Position numbers and translations under genes: made by a program. From Prosopocoilus inquinatus (lineage: Eukaryota > Arthropoda > Insecta > Coleoptera > Lucanidae): 64,000 bases of DNA. Of this stretch, positions 59,290 to 64,000 are shown in pieces (position 1 is the stretch's first letter; each line of letters opens with the position of its first letter). The notes below the pieces were generated by a model, which did no database searches, had not been told where the DNA came from, and saw only the letters and a program-made list of their open reading frames with translations. Where the stretch lies: the NCBI GenBank assembly GCA_036172665.1, contig CM069876.1, positions 42,253,001 through 42,317,000 on the forward strand. The letters are read 5' to 3'.

Positions 59290-60320
59290 GTGCTTCTCTG
59301 AGCAAAAAAATCAATTTGCGCCAACTGAAAACCAAATAGTAATTCAAGCTTTGGCAGAAGTTTCATTGAGGAGGAAACGGAGAAGACTTTGCCTTTTAAT
59401 ACGTCAAGAACTGCAATTCAAATTATTTTCCCCGTTTGGTCAAGAGATGGCGCTTTGAATAATTCCTGTACCAAAAAAATCAATTTGCGCCAACTGAAAA
59501 CCAAATAGTAATTCAAACTTTGGCAGAAGATTTGACTGAGGAAGAAATCGAGAAGACTTTGCGTTTTAATAGGAATCAAGAAACGCAATTCAAGTTATTT
59601 CCCCGTTTGGTCAAGAGATGGCGCTTTGAATAATTCCTGTATCAAAAAAGTCAATTTGCGCAAACTGAAAACCAAATAGTAATTCAAACTTTGGCAGAAG
59701 ATTTGATTGAGGAGGAAACGGAGAAGACTTTGCCTTTTAATACGTCAAGAAAGGCAATTCAAGTTATTTTCCCCGTTTGATCAAGAGATGGCGCTTTGAA
59801 TAATTCCTGTACCAAAAAAATCAATTTGCGCCAACTGAAAACCAAATAGTAATTCAAGCTTTGGCAACAGATTTGATTGAGGAGGAAACCGAGAAGACTT
59901 TGCGTTCTAATACGAATCAAGAAACGCAATTTAAGTTATTTCCCCGTTTGGTCAAGAGATGGTGCTTTGAATAATTCCTGTACCGCTTTGACTTTTCCAG
60001 ATTTGCATTAATATAATTTTGAAATTACGAGAATCACTACGAAGTTAAAAGGCTGGCCTTTGGTCTTTGCTGAGAACATCAACAGAAAGATGATGTGCTG
60101 TCACAGACACCGCAATAAAGTTATTTCTCGTTTCATTTTAAATTTCGTCAAGAGATGGCGCTTTCAATAATTCCTCGCCAGCTTTTATTTCTTGTGTTTT
60201 TTTTTTTGAATTAATTTAATTTTTAAATCACAAAACGTCCTCGGAAAGGCGACTTACTGTCACAGGAAACGCGATTAAGGCTATTTAATCCGTTTGGTCA
60301 AGAGGTGGCGCTTTAAATCA
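59290..60320. repeat. Satellite array B, ~170-bp period, same marker
   Basis: TCAATTTGCG at 59311, 59480, 59651 and 59821 gives periods of 169, 171 and 170; these four units are very similar. The marker TCAAGAGATGGCGCTTTGAA follows in each. Further decayed units reach about 60.3 kb, and single GATGGCG words occur near 60456 and 60543. Confidence 0.9.
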
Positions 60321-60810
60321 TTCCCGTCCCGCTTGGTTTCTTGTTTTGAATTGACGTAATTTTGAAATTACAAATCATTGCGACGTTAGAAGGCAGAGGT
60401 TTTGCTAAGAAAAATATTCGATTGTATTAAAATATTTTTTGCTTTTTCACCACAGATGGCGTTTACGCCGGTAGGTATGATAAGATACCGACGCGCGACG
60501 TGAAGAGACGAAGTCACCACCAACGATTCCTCTTATCCAGTAGATGGCGCACATTCGGACATAACACGTTTCTGCCTTAAAAAAGAAATTTATATTTTGA
60601 TTAAAAAAATCATTGAAAACCAAAAATTGGTAGTGAGTGGTATTGAGATATAAAAAATAAACATACTAAAATGAACGCCGGCAGCGCCCCTACGAGTGCC
60701 TTATTTATAGTGTCGATACTTTATCTACTCGCAATGCTTTACAATTTCGATTTAATTTACTTATTAACATGCATCAATTTTTTTTGTTAAAGTCGAAGAA
60801 TTTTGTTTTT
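60321..60810. other. Decayed satellite edge; no gene
   Basis: Isolated GATGGCG words near 60456 and 60543, then AT-rich sequence up to the poly(A)-tailed insertion. Confidence 0.5.
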
Positions 60811-60819
60811 AACTCGTAT

Positions 60820-61283
60820 GCATATATGAAAGGATACGGTAGGGAAATAGAGGAGAAGGAAAAAAGCGAGAGCACATGGAGAGAGAGATGAGTTAAAGGA
60901 AGAAACCGTTGGAAATGATGAGTGACAGGGGGTGAAGAGAGAAGAGGAGGAGGATAAGAGAAGAGGGTTGGAAGCGGAAAGAAGGGGAGACTGCTGAAAA
61001 TAGGAAGAGGAACGAAGAGGAGAAGAAGAGGATAGGATGAAGAAAGAAGGGGAAAGGAAGAGGAAAGAAGAAGGAAAGGAAGAGAAGAGAAAGGAATGAA
61101 GGTTTAAAGTGGAACACACGTGCAGAAGAAGGAGATACCCTCTGCACAGAATGTGAGAAAGAGGAAAGGAGATTAGTTGGTAGGCGCCCCGTACAGAATT
61201 AGCGGGGTGAATTCAACACGCCTCCGGGGTTGATATATCCGGAGGTGTCTTGTAAAGATTCGCTAAACCTCAAAAAAAAAAAA
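60820..61283 (+). mobile_element. Poly(A)-tailed insertion (truncated LINE or SINE-like)
   Basis: AACTCGTAT occurs at 60811-60819 and again at 61284-61292 immediately after a run of about 14 A, as expected for target-primed retrotransposition. The body is a purine-rich tract (to about 61170) followed by a structured GC-richer 3' part with a CCTCCGG/CCGGAGG hairpin (about 61221-61246). No intact reading frame on the plus strand. Confidence 0.55.
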
Positions 61284-61292
61284 AACTCGTAT

Positions 61293-62219
61293 ACAGGGTG
61301 ATTACATTCTCTATACGAGTTAAACATAAAAACGCGTATCTTGATTGGTCCTTATATCATCTGAGAAAAAGAAAAAAAGAAGTTGCAGTTGCAGTTCGAC
61401 TCCGGACTCTCCTTTCTATACTATAACTAGAAGGCTTGGTCTTTTATCTTCCTTGTAAATTTGTCTGCCTTGTACCAATCTTAGAAATTATTGTCGATGT
61501 AATTGACAATAATTCCACTCCACTCAGTGAGTTTATGGGGTAGATAAATTTCCGAAGACGTAAAAGGACCGCTCGTAAATCTGCATAGGTTTTTCTCAGA
61601 TGTTTTAAACTCACGTATAGTTATTTATATTTACACCCTTTTAGAAATTTAATTTTAGTAAATAAAAAATGATTCTTTCGTTTACACAATCCCTGCCCTT
61701 CTAACTTCTTCACAGCGATGTTAATTTCTAAATTAAGTTAAATCCAAAATATAAAGTCACGGCTTGACAGGATACATTTGAAATCTTGTCTTGTCGCAAT
61801 GGGTTTAATTTATTTCAAATAAAATTTGAAACTATAAAATTGCAACCTGAGAGAAATCATCCAAAGCGCCATCTCTTGACCAAAAGGAAACTACAGAATC
61901 AAAGCGCGACAAAACGCTAAGAGCATCATCTCTTAGCCATGAAGGAAAATTACTTTTAAACTGAATTTTAATTTTAGAGCTAACGCTCTCATCGAAAGCT
62001 TTGTCTTGAAAATTTAATTTTTTTTTAAAGTAATCTTTTTAACAACTAATTAACAAGTGAGGTTTTAAAAAGGAGGGATTCCCCTCCACAATGCATAAAA
62101 TATGTTTTGTTCATCGACCACCAAATGACCCGCAGAGATTTTTTGACCACCAACCGACCTCGAAAGGACCATCGATTCTTTCAAAGTTCTCTTCGATCCC
62201 TCGGGGCTCAATGTCGCCC
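61293..62219. other. No gene recognised
   Basis: Starts with ACAGGGTGATT (near 61293), a lone end like that of the 51.8-kb MITE. Contains inverted satellite fragments (61860-61945) and hAT-like CGACCACCAA text near 62115-62160. Confidence 0.5.
61860..61945 (-). repeat. Inverted fragments of the AGAGATGGC satellite
   Basis: GCGCCATCTCTTGACCAAAAG and a second CATCTCTTAGCC copy about 60 bases on are reverse complements of the satellite marker region. Confidence 0.7.
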
Positions 62220-62450
62220 CTTTGCCAAGCTATAAGAGCTTCAAATGGGGGCGAGAGAAGATAGGAGAAAATTTTAATTTCTTTTCGATCCTAGGGTTAT
62301 TTCTAAAAAAAAAAAAAATTGGGAACCCTGCTTCAGAGCTATAATTTTAAGAGCTTCAAATGGAGGCGATAGGAGGTAGATGAAAATTTTCATTTCTTCT
62401 GGGTCCTGGGATTGTTTCTAAAAAAAAGGTGGGAACCACTGGTTTAGAGT
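62220..62450. repeat. ~115-bp tandem units with hAT-like ends
   Basis: AGAGCTTCAAATGG recurs at about 62235 and 62350. GGTGGGAACCACTG (62428-62441) and TTGGGAACCCTG (62319-62330) resemble inward-read hAT termini. No partner end or target duplication was identified. Confidence 0.5.
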
Positions 62451-62626
62451 TATAATTATAAGAGAGAAGATGGAGGACAATTTAGGTTCTTTTCTATTCT
62501 AAGTTCGTTTCTTTAAAAAATGGTTCAAGCTTTTACAAACAATTAGTTTAATTTTGGGATTTGAAAGGAAATTTTGATGAAAAAATATTGTAGTTGCAGC
62601 ATCGATTTAGTTGGTATATGCATATA

Positions 62627-62780
62627 CAGTGCGAGTCATTTAAAAGGCCAGCCAGCAAAAGTAAGGCCGTTGTGATCAAAGCAAAGGCCAATTGCAATTA
62701 CATCCTTGCAAAAAAGGCCGTTGTTTTGACCACAGCGGCGTTACTTTTGAACAGAGCGGCCTTTTAAATGATTCGCGCTG
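62627..62780. mobile_element. TA-flanked MITE, 154 bp
   Basis: About 46-base inverted ends (CAGTGCGAGTCATTTAAAAG and CTTTTAAATGATTCGCGCTG) with TA borders. The centre repeats AAGGCC-type words. Confidence 0.8.
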
Positions 62781-62782
62781 TA

Positions 62783-64000
62783 CATTGCGGATCTTTGATT
62801 ATCATCTTTATTAAATAAATCTTTTGTTTCTTGAACAAACGATTTTGAAATAAAATTTAATTCATCAGGTACTCTGGCTCCCCGCCGCCATTGTTTCGTC
62901 AGTACGATTGAAATTTTATGCGTTATTTCCAAAAGCCCGGTGTGGTGCACTGTTGTCGTCCTTCCATCATTTTCCCAATCTTTTTTTTTTGTTGTATCGC
63001 AATAGTTTGGCGAATCTGATCCGAACGCCTTTGTTTATCGAACTTTTAATTAAAACTTCAGCCATTTCCACGAGTTTTCAATTAAATTTCCCGATTATGA
63101 ACGGAAAATCCTGCAACGGGCATATTATATTTTATTTAACCGCGAGAGGAACGAACGCAATAATAAAACGGGGGAGAAGGGAGGAAGGAATATAAATGTA
63201 GCTTTGGAAGTGCGCCCCCTTAAGAGGGGGCCCGTTCCGCAAAAACGCCATTACGATTCGGAACGTAATGATGACATACGCGCGGTGAAAATGGATTTTT
63301 TACGTGGCGAGATCAAAGCGTCGACATCAAAGGGCCGCATGAAAAGAGGATTTATATGGATATCTTCGTGTCTTTATCGATTATTCCGGCGCTTCTGCGG
63401 TCAGATGTGGATGTTTCGTTTTTTTTTTTGTCGTCGACGTGTGTCTGTTTGAAGTTTACTAAACGTTCGCAATTTGAAGGAAGAAAAAGGAATAAAAAGA
63501 AAACAAGAGAGATCCTACGAAATCGCTGATGTACAAAGTAATTTACGAGCTTATTGGATGTTATCCGCAGAGTAAATACCATCCACATGCTTAATTAACC
63601 TATGGTATTACACGATATGGATTAGTGCAACTGTAATCCCGAACACCAAACCTTTGTCATTTCAAAGCAAATAGTAGATATAATTACAGGCAACGAATGT
63701 TGGTTGGGGCAAATTGCACACGCACGGAATAAAGCCGTGCTTTTGAAATTTGAAATGAGGGACGTGACAGTATGTTTCATTAAATACGATTATCGACTTA
63801 GCTTTCAATACATTTATTCAGATAGTGATTTTAATTTTGCAGTCAAAAAAAAATTATAAAGTGTACAGATTGGATCAAAACGTAATTAAACGCTTGCGGC
63901 AAAGAACGCACTATAAACGCTCACTTAATTGTGTTGGGGGTGCCGCAACGCTGGACCTTTCGCCCTTAATACGATTAGTATTTTTTATAGATCCCTCAAA
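62783..64000. other. No gene recognised
   Basis: GC-balanced unique sequence; frames of 78-95 codons at 62908-63588 show no recognisable family. The window ends without a truncated gene that I can identify. Confidence 0.5.

Noticed and set aside
60787..61147. Ser/Phe/Leu-rich minus-strand frames
   Set aside because: Antisense of a purine-rich tract within a poly(A)-tailed insertion.
1..64000. tRNA or rRNA genes
   Set aside because: I found no cloverleaf with matching A and B boxes and no rRNA-like conserved stretch by eye; a tRNAscan-SE run would be decisive.

Overview
The window looks like arthropod, most likely insect, nuclear DNA. It is AT-rich, dominated by degenerate tandem repeats, short inverted-repeat transposons and microsatellites, and holds one confidently identified protein-coding gene. 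That gene (49046-50485, + strand) is an intact intronless member of the DBHS family (Drosophila NonA; vertebrate NONO/SFPQ/PSPC1). No bacterial-style gene organisation is present. The species cannot be fixed from the sequence; a beetle or another repeat-rich insect would fit, but that is inference.

Layout. 1-4.2 kb: no gene. 4.3-5.9 kb: degenerate ~245-bp tandem array. 6.3-6.8 kb: piggyBac-like TTAA element. 9.2-10.2 kb: a two-unit repeat, an inverted repeat and an exact 32-bp minisatellite. 11.3-13 kb: pyrimidine-rich repeats. 16.5 kb: foldback element. 19.2-19.7 kb: degenerate repeats. 21.2-23.0 kb: ~880-bp direct duplication carrying a BED-type zinc-finger remnant of hAT transposase type. 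23.3-23.7 kb: one MITE nested in another. 24.7-25.0 kb: small inserted element with a hammerhead ribozyme motif and a perfect 98-bp palindrome. 26.1-27.0 kb: two direct repeats, each with a second type of hammerhead motif. 28.3-29.4 kb: purine-rich ~150-bp array. 32.3-34.0 kb: ~175-bp satellite with AGAGATGGC motifs. 34.1 kb: another hammerhead remnant. 36.3-38.2 kb: ~430-bp satellite dense in X-box-like motifs. 41.0 kb: TA-flanked MITE. 41.9-44.3 kb: repeats with a solo LTR inserted. 44.4-45.8 kb: 1.4-kb non-autonomous hAT element with 8-bp target duplication. 45.9-46.3 kb: unclassified inverted-repeat element. 48.8 kb: foldback element just upstream of the DBHS gene. 51.8-52.2 kb: MITE. 52.3-54.7 kb: two satellite-like arrays, the second interrupted by a hammerhead element with a 13-bp target duplication. 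56.3 kb: MITE. 57.4-58.75 kb: tandem shreds of a non-LTR reverse transcriptase between inverted repeats. 59.3-60.3 kb: second cluster of the ~170-bp AGAGATGGC satellite. 60.8-61.3 kb: poly(A)-tailed insertion. 62.6 kb: MITE.

The most interesting content is RNA- and repeat-based: seven hammerhead-type self-cleaving ribozyme motifs of two distinct types, two of them inside small elements with identical-length (13 bp) target duplications; a satellite in which each unit repeats an RFX X-box-like palindrome several times; and the perfect spacer-less palindrome. All functional statements come from reading sequence and motifs only; no searches or folding computations were run.
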